Assembly: GCA_018058095.1 (NCBI GenBank)
Contig: JAGPCO010000077.1
Coordinates: 1 to 37,694 of the forward strand
Direction: 5' to 3'
DNA length: 37,694 nt
Source: Kofleriaceae bacterium
GTDB taxonomy: Bacteria; Myxococcota_A; Polyangia; Haliangiales; Haliangiaceae
The notes below the pieces were generated by a model. That model saw nothing but the letters and a program-made list of their open reading frames with translations, made no database searches and was not told the DNA's origin. Position numbers and translations under genes: made by a program. Position 1 is the first letter of the stretch. Each line of letters opens with the position of its first letter. Below are positions 7,267 to 20,276 of the stretch, one piece after another.

Positions 7267-7746
7267 ATGCGTGCTCCACCCGCCGCCGATCCCACCGCCG
7301 TCACCGCCTACATCGACGCCGCCGCCGAGCCGGCGCGGACGCGCCTGCGCGCGCTGCGCACGCTGATCCGCGCCGCCGCCCCGGCCGCGATCGAGCGAAT
7401 GGCGTACGGGCTGGCGACCTGGCACCAGGGTGAGAACCTGGTCCACCTCGGCGCCTTCGCCGGCCACGTCGGGCTGTACCCCGGCCCGGCCGCGATCGTC
7501 GCCTTCGCCGACGAGCTACGCGGCCTGCCGACGTCGAAGGGGGCGATCCAGCTGCGGCACGAGCGGCCGCTGCCGCTGCCGCTGGTGCGCCGGATCGTGC
7601 GCTGGCGGGTCGAGCAGGCCACGACCGCGGCGGCCGCCAAGACCCGACCGCGGGCGAAACCCGCCAGCAAGCTCGCGGCTCGGCCCGCCGGCAAGGCTCG
7701 GCCGGCCGGCAAGGCTCGGCCCGCGGCGAAGCCTGCCAGGCGCTGA
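7267..7746 (+). CDS. DUF1801 domain protein
   Basis: A 159-residue protein. Residues 8-118 match DUF1801 (YdhG-like fold): TRLRALRTLIRAAAPAAIER, then MAYGLATWHQGENLVHLGAF, HVGLYPGPAAIVAF and the end of the domain TSKGAIQLRHERPLPLPLVR. The C-terminal 40 residues are a basic Lys/Ala/Pro/Arg tail with repeated GKARPA units. Such a tail could bind nucleic acid or simply be disordered. Family members have been linked to iron delivery in Bacillus, but most are uncharacterised. It is divergent from the aldo/keto reductase gene. Confidence 0.85.
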   Translation: MRAPPAADPTAVTAYIDAAAEPARTRLRALRTLIRAAAPAAIERMAYGLATWHQGENLVHLGAFAGHVGLYPGPAAIVAFADELRGLPTSKGAIQLRHERPLPLPLVRRIVRWRVEQATTAAAAKTRPRAKPASKLAARPAGKARPAGKARPAAKPARR

Positions 7747-7772
7747 GGCCCGCCGCGCCGGAGACCCGCGCC

Positions 7773-8768
7773 TCAGGGCGTGCTGAGCGTGGTCGGCACG
7801 GCGCCCGGGGTGCCGGCGGTGGTGCCGCCGTCCCAGGTCATGAGCTGCTGCTCGGACGTCTCGTCGTTGCCGGCGATGCCGTTGCCCCCGGTCTGCACCT
7901 CGGACGCGGCGCCGTCGCGGGTGAGCCGCTTGTACGACGGGAACAGCGGATCGGCGTCGACCAGCGCGGCGGCCATCGGCTGCAGCGTCAGCGCGTCGGG
8001 CGCGTAGGCGGTGGCCACGGCGTCGGCGTCGGGGCCGTCGACCGCCATGCGGTAGTTCATGCCCGCGGCCGGCAGCCGGTTGGCGGCGCTGGTGGCGGCC
8101 GGACCGGCCAGGACGATGTCGACGTCCTGCACGCGGTCGCTGGCGCCATCCCAGTAGAACAGGATCACGACCTCGCCGCCGTTGGTGATGCCCGGGTTGG
8201 GGTTGGCGCCGCCGCTCATCACCGTGGTCTCCATGGCCACGGTGGTGCCGGCCAGCTCGTCGGTCGAATAGGTCGGGTCGGCGGCGTAGCGGGTGGTGAA
8301 GCCCGGGCCGTTCATGGCGATGGTGATGACGCCGCCGGCCGGGATCGAGGCGCCGGCCGGGAAACGCTCGAGGAAGTCCGAGGCGTCGAGGACGATGGGC
8401 GTGGTCGGGTGGCCCGGCAGCATCCAGAACGACGGCGCGTCGCTCAGGTAGTAGTTGCGCAGGTCGACCGCGGCCGCGTTGGGGTTGTAGATCTCGACGA
8501 ACTCCTCGGCGCCGTTGTTGCGCACCTCGCTGATGATGAGCGGAGACGGACCGCTCGTGGGCGGGGCGTCGGGGTTCCCGGCCGGGGCGTCCGGGGTGCC
8601 AGCCGGCGCGTCGGGCGCGCTCGGGTCGGCGTCGGGCGCGTTGGGGTCGGCGTCGACGCTCGGCGGCCGACCATCGGGGCGGGGCCGCGCATCGACGGTG
8701 TTGGTGTCGCCGTTGTCGCCGCAGGCCGCGGCCAGGAGGAGGAACGATGCCAGGAGCGAGGTGCGCAT
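7773..8768 (-). CDS. Lamin-tail-domain lipoprotein
   Basis: A 331-residue protein. The signal sequence ends in a lipobox (LLLAAAC, Cys16), followed by an Asp/Pro/Ala-rich linker with repeats of the DAPAGTPDAPAG type to about residue 75. From about 77 a lamin-tail (LTD) beta-sandwich begins with LIISEVRNNGAEEFVEIYNP and continues through AVDLRNYYLSD and FPAGASIPAGGVITIA. The rest is beta-rich and ends with a Gly/Thr-rich stretch. Secreted LTD proteins are thought to be surface or extracellular binding modules; no enzyme motif is seen. It is the downstream neighbour of another LTD-like lipoprotein on the same strand (63-base gap) but has its own presumed promoter. Confidence 0.82.
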   Translation of the reverse strand: MRTSLLASFLLLAAACGDNGDTNTVDARPRPDGRPPSVDADPNAPDADPSAPDAPAGTPDAPAGNPDAPPTSGPSPLIISEVRNNGAEEFVEIYNPNAAAVDLRNYYLSDAPSFWMLPGHPTTPIVLDASDFLERFPAGASIPAGGVITIAMNGPGFTTRYAADPTYSTDELAGTTVAMETTVMSGGANPNPGITNGGEVVILFYWDGASDRVQDVDIVLAGPAATSAANRLPAAGMNYRMAVDGPDADAVATAYAPDALTLQPMAAALVDADPLFPSYKRLTRDGAASEVQTGGNGIAGNDETSEQQLMTWDGGTTAGTPGAVPTTLSTP

Positions 8769-8775
8769 GAGCCGG

Positions 8776-8781
8776 TTTCTA
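8776..8781 (-). promoter_or_regulatory. Putative -10 box TAGAAA of the lamin-tail lipoprotein gene
   Basis: On the minus strand TAGAAA is 7 bases before ATG 8768. The last base departs from the T of the consensus, so confidence is lower. Confidence 0.4.
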
Positions 8782-8831
8782 CACCAGGACGAACCTCGGT
8801 GCGAGCGTGCCGCGCCGCCTGGGCTGGCCCC

Positions 8832-10610
8832 TCACTGGCCGGGGTTGAGCAGGCCCCAGCTGGCGGCCGTGGTGTGACCCCAGTCACCCGCGTGGTCGCG
8901 GTCGACCCGGTCGAGCCGCTGGATCGACGGGCCGGCGCGGGTGGTGCCGGCGTCGTCGAGGTCGGGCGCGGCGTGAGCGTTGAACTCGGCGTCGACGAAG
9001 CCGCCGGCCGGGACCCCGCCGGCGATCCGCGTCCACTGCCCGGCCGCCGCGACGACGGCGGCGCGGGCCTCGCTGTCGGCGGCGGCGCTGGTCCGGGCCG
9101 GATCGTCGGTGAGCAGCACGCCGTCGAGCAGGGTGCCGGCGGCGGTCTCGATGGTGAGGACGTTGTCGGTCGCGACCAGGCCGGCGTCGGTCGACCACAG
9201 GTCGTAGGCGCCGTCGTGGTTGCCGGGGTGGCCCGCGCTCGGCTGCGCCGCCGGCCCGGTCAGCTCGTCGACGGCGCCGCTCGGGTTGCAGGTCGTGCTG
9301 GCGGCTCCAAGGTGGACGACCAGGAGGGTGTCGGTCGGCACGACCAGCGCCGGCAGGGTCAGCAGCGCCGCGGCGCGCTCGCGCACGACCATCCCGTCGA
9401 GCGTGCCCCCAGCGGTGACCCGCAGCTCGATCAGGTCACACTGGGCGGCCAGGTTGGCGCCTACCTCGTTGATCACCACCAGCGCGGGCGGCGCGAACCC
9501 GCTCACGGTGATCGACCGGCTGGCCAGGTCGAGCGGCGCGCCGACCTCGTCGGCCAGGGTCGCGGCCAGGCCGAGCTGGTAGCGGCGGCCCGGCTCCTGC
9601 GCGCTGGTGGTGAGGACGATGGTGCGCGGGTCGACCAGATCGGCCGCGGTGATGGCCAGGCCCGCATCCGCGCTGAACTGGCCGCCATCGGCCATCACCG
9701 TCGATGGATCGAGCCGCCGATCGAAGGCCAGCCGCACCGTCGTCGGCCCGGGCGCGCTGGCGGCGGTCAGGTGCGGGGGCGGACACGAGGTGATGCGGAC
9801 GTCGGCGCTGGTGAAGGCGGCCAGCTGCGCCACCTGGGAGAAGCGGCCGAGCGGGGTCGGCCCGAGCTCGACCAGGCAACCGGGGCTGAGGTCGATGAGG
9901 GCGCCGAGCGCGCTGGGCAGGCGCAGGCGCAGATCGGGGCTGGCCGGGACGGCGGCGGTGGTGATCGTGGCCTGCTCGAAGCCGGTGCCGGCGATGGTGA
10001 AGGGGCCGCTGATGGTGGCGGAGGTGCGCACCAGCTCGTGCTCGTAGGCGCCGACGTCGGCGACCAGGGTCGACACCATGCCCACGTCCTGGACCCAGCC
10101 GGGCGGGACCGGCCCGGACCCGAAGCGGCGCAGGTTGGTGATGGTGGTGGCCAGGCGCTGCTGCCGGCCGGCGCCGCCCATGCCGGTGATGGTGAAGCCG
10201 ACGACGTCGCCGACGGCGAGCGCCGGGCTCAGGCCGGCCGGGTCGACGGTCACCAGCAGGGCCGGCCCGGTCGGCTCGGCCTGCACGGTGAAGCCGGCGA
10301 CGTCGCCGCCGAGCGCGGGTCGCAGGAACGTCACGGTGGCGCCGTCGACCGGCAGGTCGAGGTCGAGGCCGTCGCCAGCGGCGCGCGCCGCGGCCAGCTG
10401 CATCGACACCTCGGCCGGCGGGCGCGCCTGCTCGGCCGCGTCGGGCGGGACGGCGTCGACCGTGGCGTCGGCCGGCGCGGCGGCGTCGACCGGCGCCGGC
10501 GACGCGTCGGCGGCGCCGGGCGAGGCGTGGGCGCCGCACCCGAGCAGCACCGCCCCGAGCGCCAGCGCCGTCGCCACCACCACCAGCCGGTGCGCCCGTG
10601 AATGCCACAT
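8832..10610 (-). CDS. Large secreted lipoprotein with Ig-like and lamin-tail-like domains
   Basis: A 592-residue protein. The signal sequence ends at lipobox LLGC (Cys25), followed by an Ala/Asp/Pro linker. Residues about 65-285 are beta-rich with an OB-like feel (VGDVVGFTITGMGGAGRQQR). At about 290-380 is an SbsA-type Ig-like unit: TVRLAFDRRLDPSTV and RTIVLTTSAQEPGRRYQLGL. From about 385, ALVVINEVGANLAAQCDLIE marks a lamin-tail-like domain that continues with LVVPTDTLLVVHLG and ends at LLNPGQ. The combination suits an outer-membrane or exported structural protein; the ligand is unknown. It is divergent from the gene at 10654. Confidence 0.78.
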   Translation of the reverse strand: MWHSRAHRLVVVATALALGAVLLGCGAHASPGAADASPAPVDAAAPADATVDAVPPDAAEQARPPAEVSMQLAAARAAGDGLDLDLPVDGATVTFLRPALGGDVAGFTVQAEPTGPALLVTVDPAGLSPALAVGDVVGFTITGMGGAGRQQRLATTITNLRRFGSGPVPPGWVQDVGMVSTLVADVGAYEHELVRTSATISGPFTIAGTGFEQATITTAAVPASPDLRLRLPSALGALIDLSPGCLVELGPTPLGRFSQVAQLAAFTSADVRITSCPPPHLTAASAPGPTTVRLAFDRRLDPSTVMADGGQFSADAGLAITAADLVDPRTIVLTTSAQEPGRRYQLGLAATLADEVGAPLDLASRSITVSGFAPPALVVINEVGANLAAQCDLIELRVTAGGTLDGMVVRERAAALLTLPALVVPTDTLLVVHLGAASTTCNPSGAVDELTGPAAQPSAGHPGNHDGAYDLWSTDAGLVATDNVLTIETAAGTLLDGVLLTDDPARTSAAADSEARAAVVAAAGQWTRIAGGVPAGGFVDAEFNAHAAPDLDDAGTTRAGPSIQRLDRVDRDHAGDWGHTTAASWGLLNPGQ

Positions 10611-10616
10611 GGCCGC

Positions 10617-10622
10617 GTTCTA
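10617..10622 (-). promoter_or_regulatory. Putative -10 box TAGAAC of the large lipoprotein gene
   Basis: On the minus strand TAGAAC (preceded by TG, an extended -10 feature) is 6 bases before ATG 10610. Confidence 0.4.
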
Positions 10623-10640
10623 CATCAGCGGCGGCGCATG

Positions 10641-10646
10641 TACAGT
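10641..10646 (+). promoter_or_regulatory. Putative -10 box TACAGT of the unknown gene at 10654
   Basis: TACAGT lies 7 bases before GTG 10654. It decides my choice of that start over GTG 10645 and ATG 10609. Confidence 0.45.
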
Positions 10647-10653
10647 GACGATC

Positions 10654-11844
10654 GTGGCGCACCGGCTGTCCGCGGACTTCAAGGTCCAGCGCTTTGCGCT
10701 CGCGCACGAGCCCGGCCAGCTGCGGCTCGACTTCCCCCACGCCGAGATCGACGCCTTCGCCGGTGAGGTCGGCGGCCTGCGCTACGGCCTGGCCGAGGTC
10801 ATCTTCGAGGGCCTGAGCGCACACCTGAGCCAGACCCGCTGGCAGGCGGCGTCGGCCACGGCCAGCAAGCTGCAGGTCACGACCGACCGGGTCCAGCTCG
10901 AGGTCGGCCGGGTCGACCTGCCACGCGGCGTGATGATCGTGCGCGGCGCCCACGGGGTGGAGCTGGTGGCGCCCCACGCGTCCCTGTCCGACGTCAGCGT
11001 TCGCCTGCTCGGGCCGTTCGGCGGCGGCGGCGGCGGGCCCGATCCGGCCGCGACCGGGCCGATCCCGGTCGTGCCGGAGCCGGCGCTGCGCCAGAGCCAG
11101 CTGCGCTTCCTCGACGGCGTGTCGGGCGAGCTGGCGTTGACCCTACGCGCCGAGCTCGACCTGCCGGTGCTCGGCAAGCGCACGCTCGACCAGAAGCTGC
11201 GCGTGCCCATCCGCGACGGCAGCTTCGACTTCCGCGCGCTCGAGCGCGGGCTCGACTGGCTCGAGGGCACGTTCCTCGACATCGGCCTGGTCGAGCGCCG
11301 GGTCTCGGTCAGCTGGAGCGTGCCCATCGTCGGCTCGGCGCGCGAGATCGTGGCGTGGAGCCTCGACGACGACGCCCACACCCTGGCCACGTTCGACCGC
11401 ATGCCGCTGCGGGCGCTGGCCGACATGCGCCGCAAGGCCGGGCGGGACGTGCGCCCGGCCGACCCGCGCAAGAAGGGCGTGCTGCGCTCGCTCGCCCTCA
11501 ACGCGGTCGAGCTGCAGGTGTCGATGGTCGCGCCGCGTAGCCTCGAGGTCGGCGGCGGCGCCATCCTGTTCGGCGGCGACGACGCGCCCGGCATCGTCGA
11601 CCTGCTGGTGGCCGGCGCGCTGATCCACCCCGACGGCCAGGGCGCCCTGCGCGGCAAGATCGGCGCGATCGACACCACCATCAAGGACCTGACGGTGGGA
11701 GGGGTGACGGTGACCGCCGACCGCCTGCACCTCGGCACCGTCGAGCAGCTCGAGGTGGCGTTCACCGGCTTCGTGCCGACCGGGGTGACGGCGACGATCG
11801 ACCGGGTCACCGCCAGCAACCTGGTGCTCGCGCTCGGCGCCTGA
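10654..11844 (+). CDS. Unknown conserved-looking protein
   Basis: A 396-residue protein with no signal peptide or membrane helix that I can see. It is rich in beta-like stretches alternating with short helices: FPHAEIDAFAGEVGGLRYGL near the start, a Gly-rich loop (FGGGGGGP) near 125, LRAELDLPVLGKRTLDQKLR near 170, and repeated amphipathic strands such as LQVTTDRVQLEVGRVDLPRG. The strand pattern recalls lipid-binding or AsmA-like beta folds, but this is a weak impression. I do not recognise the family. The start is uncertain (GTG 10654, GTG 10645 or ATG 10609). Codon use is typical of the neighbours. Confidence 0.7.
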   Translation: MAHRLSADFKVQRFALAHEPGQLRLDFPHAEIDAFAGEVGGLRYGLAEVIFEGLSAHLSQTRWQAASATASKLQVTTDRVQLEVGRVDLPRGVMIVRGAHGVELVAPHASLSDVSVRLLGPFGGGGGGPDPAATGPIPVVPEPALRQSQLRFLDGVSGELALTLRAELDLPVLGKRTLDQKLRVPIRDGSFDFRALERGLDWLEGTFLDIGLVERRVSVSWSVPIVGSAREIVAWSLDDDAHTLATFDRMPLRALADMRRKAGRDVRPADPRKKGVLRSLALNAVELQVSMVAPRSLEVGGGAILFGGDDAPGIVDLLVAGALIHPDGQGALRGKIGAIDTTIKDLTVGGVTVTADRLHLGTVEQLEVAFTGFVPTGVTATIDRVTASNLVLALGA

Positions 11845-11941
11845 TCACCGGCGGCGCGGCACGGCCGGCGCGGCGGTCGCACCCGTCGCAGGGGGGCGCA
11901 AACCTCGCGTTTGGGGCTGGGCACCGGGGGGCCTCTCGGAA

Positions 11942-11947
11942 TAGGTT
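11942..11947 (+). promoter_or_regulatory. Putative -10 box TAGGTT of the peptide transporter gene
   Basis: TAGGTT lies 7 bases before ATG 11955, with no Shine-Dalgarno between. A TTGGGG at 11911 is too far upstream to act as a standard -35 element. Confidence 0.5.
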
Positions 11948-11954
11948 GCCCGCC

Positions 11955-13907
<1,953 letters not shown>

Positions 13908-13911
13908 CGCC

Positions 13912-13934
13912 GCCCGGCCCGGCCCGGCCCGGCC
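13912..13934. repeat. CCCGG pentamer tandem repeat
   Basis: Four perfect CCCGG units plus flanking partial copies follow the transporter stop codon in the 56-base gap between convergent genes. Confidence 0.8.
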
Positions 13935-13946
13935 GCCGCCTGGGCC

Positions 13947-13964
13947 AGCGCGGCCGACCGCGCT
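13947..13964. terminator. Hairpin between convergent genes
   Basis: AGCGCGG and CCGCGCT form a perfect 7-bp stem with a 4-base loop between the transporter and the TPR gene. There is no T-run on either side, so if it ends transcription it does so without the classical U-tract or with Rho. Confidence 0.4.
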
Positions 13965-16900
13965 CAGTGCGTGCGGTCGTCGCTCATGAGGCCGTCGAAC
14001 GAGGCCTCGTCGTCAGGCACCGCTGGCTGGGCCGCGGCCCCGCGCAGGCGGCCGACGCGCTCGGCGGCGTCGACGAAGCCGGGGTCGCGCTTGACCACCA
14101 TCTCCAGGTAGTACAGCGCCTCGCCGAAGTCGCGCAGGCCCTCGTACGACACGCCGATCTCGTAGTACAGGCTCTGCCGCTCGCGCTCGGTCACCTGCGG
14201 GGCGTGCAGGCCCTGCTTGAAGTGGTGCACCGCCTCGGAGAAGTTGCCCTGCTCGCGGTGGCACAGGCCCATCATCAGGCGGCTCTGCACCTCGCGCGCC
14301 TCGCTGTCGACGACGTGGCCGAACTCCTTGATGGCCTCGTCGTACAGGCCCATCTCCTTGTAGGCCAGGCCGAGGTCGTAGTGGGTATCGGCGTCGCCGT
14401 CGTCGACCGGCCGCTCCAGCATGACCGAGGGCGCGCGCCGGCTGGCCGCGGCCAGCGGGACCACCTCGTCGTCGCCGTCGACCTCGGCGCCGACGTCGTC
14501 GGTCGACATCGCCAGGTCGTCCTCGTTGACCGGCTCGAGATCGTCCTCGCCGACCTCCTCGATCTCGTCGAGCGAGATGGCCTGGGTCCCACCCGAGGTG
14601 GCGTCGACCATGTCCTCCTCGCCCTCGATCGCGTCGGACTCGACCTCGGCGATGGACAGGGCGCGCCCGCTGAGCTGGGCCTCGGCGTCGGCCAGCTTGA
14701 GGCGGACCAGCGGGTGGTTGGGGTATCGCTCGGCCAGGCCGCGCAGGATGTCGACCGCGTCGGACGGCATGTTCTGCGACAGGTAGAAGTCGACCTCGTC
14801 GAGCTCGTCCTCGATGGCCGGGGCCCCGGCGGCGATCACCGCCGGCTCGTTGCGGACGGCGTCGTCGACGCTGGTGCGGACCGGGTCGGGCACCAGGGCC
14901 GCGGCCGGGCGCGGTTGCGCGGTCGGCGCCAGCGGGTTGACCGGGACCCGCGCCGGCGCGGCCGGCAGCGGCGCGCGGATCGCGACCACGGCCGGCACGT
15001 CGTGATCCGACCGGGCCCGGCGGGCCGCTTCGTCGAACTCGCGCGCCTCGTTGGGATCGAACGGCATGTCGTCGAACGACGGGACCCGCCCCGACAGCTC
15101 GGCGGCGATGTCGTGGTCGATGTCCTCACCCAGCGCGTCGTCGTCGAGCTGGGCCGCGACCGCGTCGTCGAGCGATCGGTTGGTCGCGGTCGAGGGCGCG
15201 TCGGCCCACGATGGACCGGCGGCGGTGGCGCCCGTCCACGGCCCGGCCCCGGGCGGGGACAACGCGCCGTCCTCGAACTCCAGGTCGTCGGCCTCGCCGC
15301 TGAGCTGGGCCAGGGCGCGCACCTGCTCGGGCGCGACCTGGCGCGTCTCCGACCGGGCGTCGAACTCGTGTACGAAGTCGGCCGCCGGCTCCATCCGGGT
15401 CGGGCCGCCCAGGTCCTCGAACCCGCCGCGACCGCTTGGCGGCCCGGGTGGCCGGCCCGGGGCCGGGCTGCCGTGGGCGACCGTCCGGGCCTGGGCCGCC
15501 GCCGCAGGCCGCGGCACGATGTCATCGGGATCGAAGTTGTCGACCGAGTCGAGCCGCTCGACGCCGACCGCGGCGCGCGGCCCGCTCGGCGCCGCCGGCG
15601 CGTCCTCGAAGTCGAGATCGTCGAGCTCGAGCTCGTCGACCGCGGCGATGGCGCCGCGCCGGACCACCGACGGGTCGTGCCCGGCGCCGGTCGAGGTCAC
15701 GTCGAGCCGCAGGCGCCGGGCCAGGTCGAGCGCCGGCCGGTGGGTGCCGTCGAGCGCCAGCGCGTCGCGCAGGAAGGACGCGGCACGCTCGGGGTCGACC
15801 CCGCCGGTGGTCTCGGCCAGCTTGACCAGCTCGCCGATCGCCTCGCGCTCCCGGCCCTGCGCCAGGTACACGTCCTTGAGCTTCTCGCGCGCCTCGACGT
15901 TGTCGGGGTCGAGCGCGAACACCCGCTTGAGGTGATCGCTGGCCTTGGGGTACAGGCCGTACTTCATGTACACGTCGGTCTCGGCGAGGATCTTGGCGAT
16001 CTCCTCGGCGTGCTGCTCACCCTCGACCGAGCTGAGCCGGTAGCTGCTGTCGCCCTGATCGAAGTCGGCCGAGAAGTCGCCGTCGAGCTCGGCGTCGACG
16101 TCGTCGAGCTGCTCGGTCGTGGACGCGCCGGCCGGCGCCAGCCCGAGCGAGGCCAGGGTGGCGGCGTCGACCAGCGGCATGGCCCCGGTCATGCGCACCG
16201 ACGGGACGGCCGGCTGATCGCCGGTGATGCGGAAGCGGCTCTTGTCGACCGGCGCCGGCGCCGGCGCCGCCACCGTCGCGGCCAGGCTGGGCTGGGCCGC
16301 CGTGCCCCGAGCCGGCACCACCGCCGCCACCGCGGCCGGCGCGGGCGCCGCGGCCGGCACCTTGCCCTTGCCGAGGAAGGCGGTGGCGTCGGGATCACCC
16401 GGCGCGAACTGCAGGATCTTGCGGTAGACCTCGGTCGCCTTGTCCTTGTGGCGGGCCTCGTCGTGGATGCGGGCCAGCTCCTTGAGGACCTGGACCGTCT
16501 TGCCCTTCTGGTCGAGGCCCTGGAACGCCTGGGCCAGCAGCGCCAGCGTGTCGACGTCGCGCGGCTCGTGCTTGAAGCACACCTGCAGCTTCTGCAGCGC
16601 CCGGCGCGGGTCGTTGCGGCGCAGGTACAGCCCGGCCAGCTCGCGCGCCAGCGGCACGTTGTCGGGCTTGTGGAAGAACAGGCGCTCGGCCACCTTGATG
16701 AAGTCGTCCTGCCGGGCCTGCCGCCGCAGGTGCTCACACGCGGCGGTGAACTCCTTGATGGCCTCGTCGACGAGCTGCTCCTTGGAGTACAGCTCGGCCA
16801 GCTTGATGCGGGTGGCGACGTTGTCGGGGTCGAGCTCGACCAGCTGCCGCACCGTGGCCAGCGCCTCGCGGGTCTTGCCCTCGCGGTGGAAGTGCCCGGC

Positions 16901-17257
16901 GACCGACTCGAAGTGCTGCATCGCGTCGGCCAGCTTGCCGAGCTGGCGGTACAGCTCACCCAGCTTGAGGTGAGCGTCGACCAGGCGAGGGTCGAGCTTG
17001 ACCACCTGCTTGTAGACCGCGACGGCTTTGTCGAGAAAGCCCTGGTCGTGGTAGTGGCGGGCGACCCGGAGGTACGTCTCGGTCGCCTCCTGCTTGGCGC
17101 CCTTCTTGGCGTAGATGTCGCCGATCTTCAGCCAGATCCGGACGTCACCGGGATCCTCCTGCACCACGCGCAGGTATTCCTTGACCGCCTTGTCGAGCTG
17201 ATTCTTCTCGACGAACTTGCGGGCCGCATCCATGACCTTTTCTTTGTTGAAGGCCAA
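13964..17257 (-). CDS. Large TPR-repeat protein
   Basis: A 1097-residue cytoplasmic-looking protein. Residues 1-290 are a dense TPR array (LDKAVKEYLRVVQEDPGDVR, IWLKIGDIYAKKGAKQEATE). An Ala/Pro linker follows. Further TPR-like segments occur near 424-490 (DVYMKYGLYPKASDHLKRVF), near 816-870 (DVDIL-type helices with ERYPNHPLVRLKLAD) and at 954-1075 (THYDLGLAYKEMGLYDEAIK). The regions between are acidic and disordered (DEIEEVGEDDLEPVNEDDLA). It is likely a scaffold; its client is unknown. The start is a TTG at 17257 giving MAFNKEKV, with a GGAGGAG Shine-Dalgarno about 11 bases upstream; ATG 17233 is the alternative. It lies 192 bases downstream of accC and has its own sigma-70-like promoter. 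Confidence 0.85.
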   Translation of the reverse strand: MAFNKEKVMDAARKFVEKNQLDKAVKEYLRVVQEDPGDVRIWLKIGDIYAKKGAKQEATETYLRVARHYHDQGFLDKAVAVYKQVVKLDPRLVDAHLKLGELYRQLGKLADAMQHFESVAGHFHREGKTREALATVRQLVELDPDNVATRIKLAELYSKEQLVDEAIKEFTAACEHLRRQARQDDFIKVAERLFFHKPDNVPLARELAGLYLRRNDPRRALQKLQVCFKHEPRDVDTLALLAQAFQGLDQKGKTVQVLKELARIHDEARHKDKATEVYRKILQFAPGDPDATAFLGKGKVPAAAPAPAAVAAVVPARGTAAQPSLAATVAAPAPAPVDKSRFRITGDQPAVPSVRMTGAMPLVDAATLASLGLAPAGASTTEQLDDVDAELDGDFSADFDQGDSSYRLSSVEGEQHAEEIAKILAETDVYMKYGLYPKASDHLKRVFALDPDNVEAREKLKDVYLAQGREREAIGELVKLAETTGGVDPERAASFLRDALALDGTHRPALDLARRLRLDVTSTGAGHDPSVVRRGAIAAVDELELDDLDFEDAPAAPSGPRAAVGVERLDSVDNFDPDDIVPRPAAAAQARTVAHGSPAPGRPPGPPSGRGGFEDLGGPTRMEPAADFVHEFDARSETRQVAPEQVRALAQLSGEADDLEFEDGALSPPGAGPWTGATAAGPSWADAPSTATNRSLDDAVAAQLDDDALGEDIDHDIAAELSGRVPSFDDMPFDPNEAREFDEAARRARSDHDVPAVVAIRAPLPAAPARVPVNPLAPTAQPRPAAALVPDPVRTSVDDAVRNEPAVIAAGAPAIEDELDEVDFYLSQNMPSDAVDILRGLAERYPNHPLVRLKLADAEAQLSGRALSIAEVESDAIEGEEDMVDATSGGTQAISLDEIEEVGEDDLEPVNEDDLAMSTDDVGAEVDGDDEVVPLAAASRRAPSVMLERPVDDGDADTHYDLGLAYKEMGLYDEAIKEFGHVVDSEAREVQSRLMMGLCHREQGNFSEAVHHFKQGLHAPQVTERERQSLYYEIGVSYEGLRDFGEALYYLEMVVKRDPGFVDAAERVGRLRGAAAQPAVPDDEASFDGLMSDDRTH

Positions 17258-17325
17258 GAGCTAGACGTCTCCTCCAGGTCGTCGCGCGCTTCCGGGGGGA
17301 CGGAGGGCGGCGAAGGTGAGATCAA

Positions 17326-17354
17326 AGCGTACGGGTAGCCCCGAGCGTGGTCAA
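17326..17354 (-). promoter_or_regulatory. Sigma-70-type promoter of the large TPR gene
   Basis: On the minus strand TTGACC (17354-17349) and TACGCT (17331-17326) are separated by exactly 17 bases. The -35 matches 5 of 6 consensus bases and the -10 keeps the key T, A and final T. Transcription would start near 17319, giving a leader of about 60 bases with a strong Shine-Dalgarno. Confidence 0.6.
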
Positions 17355-17418
17355 GCCCACGTCTCGGCGATTCCCTCGGCACGGCCACGAGTTGACGCGT
17401 CGCGGCGCGAGATTTTCG

Positions 17419-17449
17419 CGGCCGCCTGACGCCGGGGCCGCGGGGGGGA

Positions 17450-17460
<11 letters not shown>
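17419..17460 (-). terminator. Long stem-loop across the accC stop codon
   Basis: CGGCCGCCTGA and TCAGGCGGCCG form a perfect 11-bp stem with a G/C-rich 20-base loop. One arm contains the accC stop codon. No T-run follows. It may stabilise the 3' end of the acc transcript or terminate it by a Rho-linked route. Confidence 0.45.
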
Positions 17461-18799
<1,339 letters not shown>

Positions 18800-18852
18800 G
18801 TTGGCTCCTGCTCGTGCGGCTCCGGGCGGCGTCGCCGCGGCGCCGCCGAGGA

Positions 18853-19380
<528 letters not shown>

Positions 19381-19866
19381 GGGCTGCGCGGGAGGCTTCC
19401 ACATGAGCGATGGCGGCGTCCAGTCCCAGCCCGTAGCTTTGTGCCCCGAAGCCGGATATCTGCCCGACGCAGCGCGCCGCGGTGATCGACTGCGCCCGGA
19501 ACGGCTCGCGCGCGTGCAGGTTGGACAGGTGGACCTCGACGGTCGGCACGCCGGCGGCGTCGATGGCGTCGCGGATGGCCACGCTGGTGTGGGTGTAGCC
19601 GCCCGGGTTGATGACGATGGCGTCGAACCGGCCGATCGCGCTGTGCACGAGCGAGACGATGGCGCCCTCGAGCGCGGTCTGCACGCAGTCGACCTCGGCG
19701 CCGCGGGCGGCGGCGCGGGTGGCCAGCATGGCGTCGATCTCGGCCAGCGTGGTGTGGCCGTACACCGCCGGGTCGCGGCGACCGAGCAGGTCGAGGTTGG
19801 GGCCGTGGATGACCAGGACCCGCACCGGTTGGCTCCCGGCCGGACGGCCGGCCCGGCGGGCGCGGC

Positions 19867-20223
19867 TCACAGCTCGGCGGTGAGCTGCGGCGCGGCCATG
19901 CGGGTCAGGAAGCGCGCCTTGCCGAAGTTGCCCTCGGGCGCGATGACCACGGCGATGAAGTACTGCGGGGTCAACATGCGGGCGATGAGGGTCAGGCCCT
20001 GGGCCTTGACCGAGATCTCGTCGCAGCTGCCGATCTGCAGCGCCTCGCCGGCCTTCTTGATCTGGCCGATGATGAACGAGAACTCCATCGCCACCGTGGT
20101 GACGTCGAGCTTGTCGCGCGCGCGCACGTACGACTCGACGGGGATGCCGTCGAGGCCCATCACGACCGCGGCGATGCCGCCGTCGACGCCGTCGACGACT
20201 TTCTTCAGGTGCTGTGCGAACAC
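19867..20223 (-). CDS. Roadblock/LC7 domain protein
   Basis: A 118-residue single-domain protein of the roadblock/LC7 fold. It has the expected order: helix AQHLKKVVDGVDGGIAAVVM, strand GLDGIPVESYV, long helix MEFSFIIGQIKKAGEAL, and strands SCDEISVKAQGLTLIARML and YFIAVVIAPEGNFGKARFL. Myxobacterial relatives such as MglB control small Ras-like GTPases in polarity and motility; no GTPase gene is next to this one, so the partner is unknown. The start is GTG 20223, with GAGG five bases upstream. It lies upstream of aroQ in the aro/acc operon. Confidence 0.88.
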   Translation of the reverse strand: MFAQHLKKVVDGVDGGIAAVVMGLDGIPVESYVRARDKLDVTTVAMEFSFIIGQIKKAGEALQIGSCDEISVKAQGLTLIARMLTPQYFIAVVIAPEGNFGKARFLTRMAAPQLTAEL

Positions 20224-20276
20224 GGGGACCTCACGGGGCGGTGAGCGACGACGATATCACAAGCGACGCAGCGGCT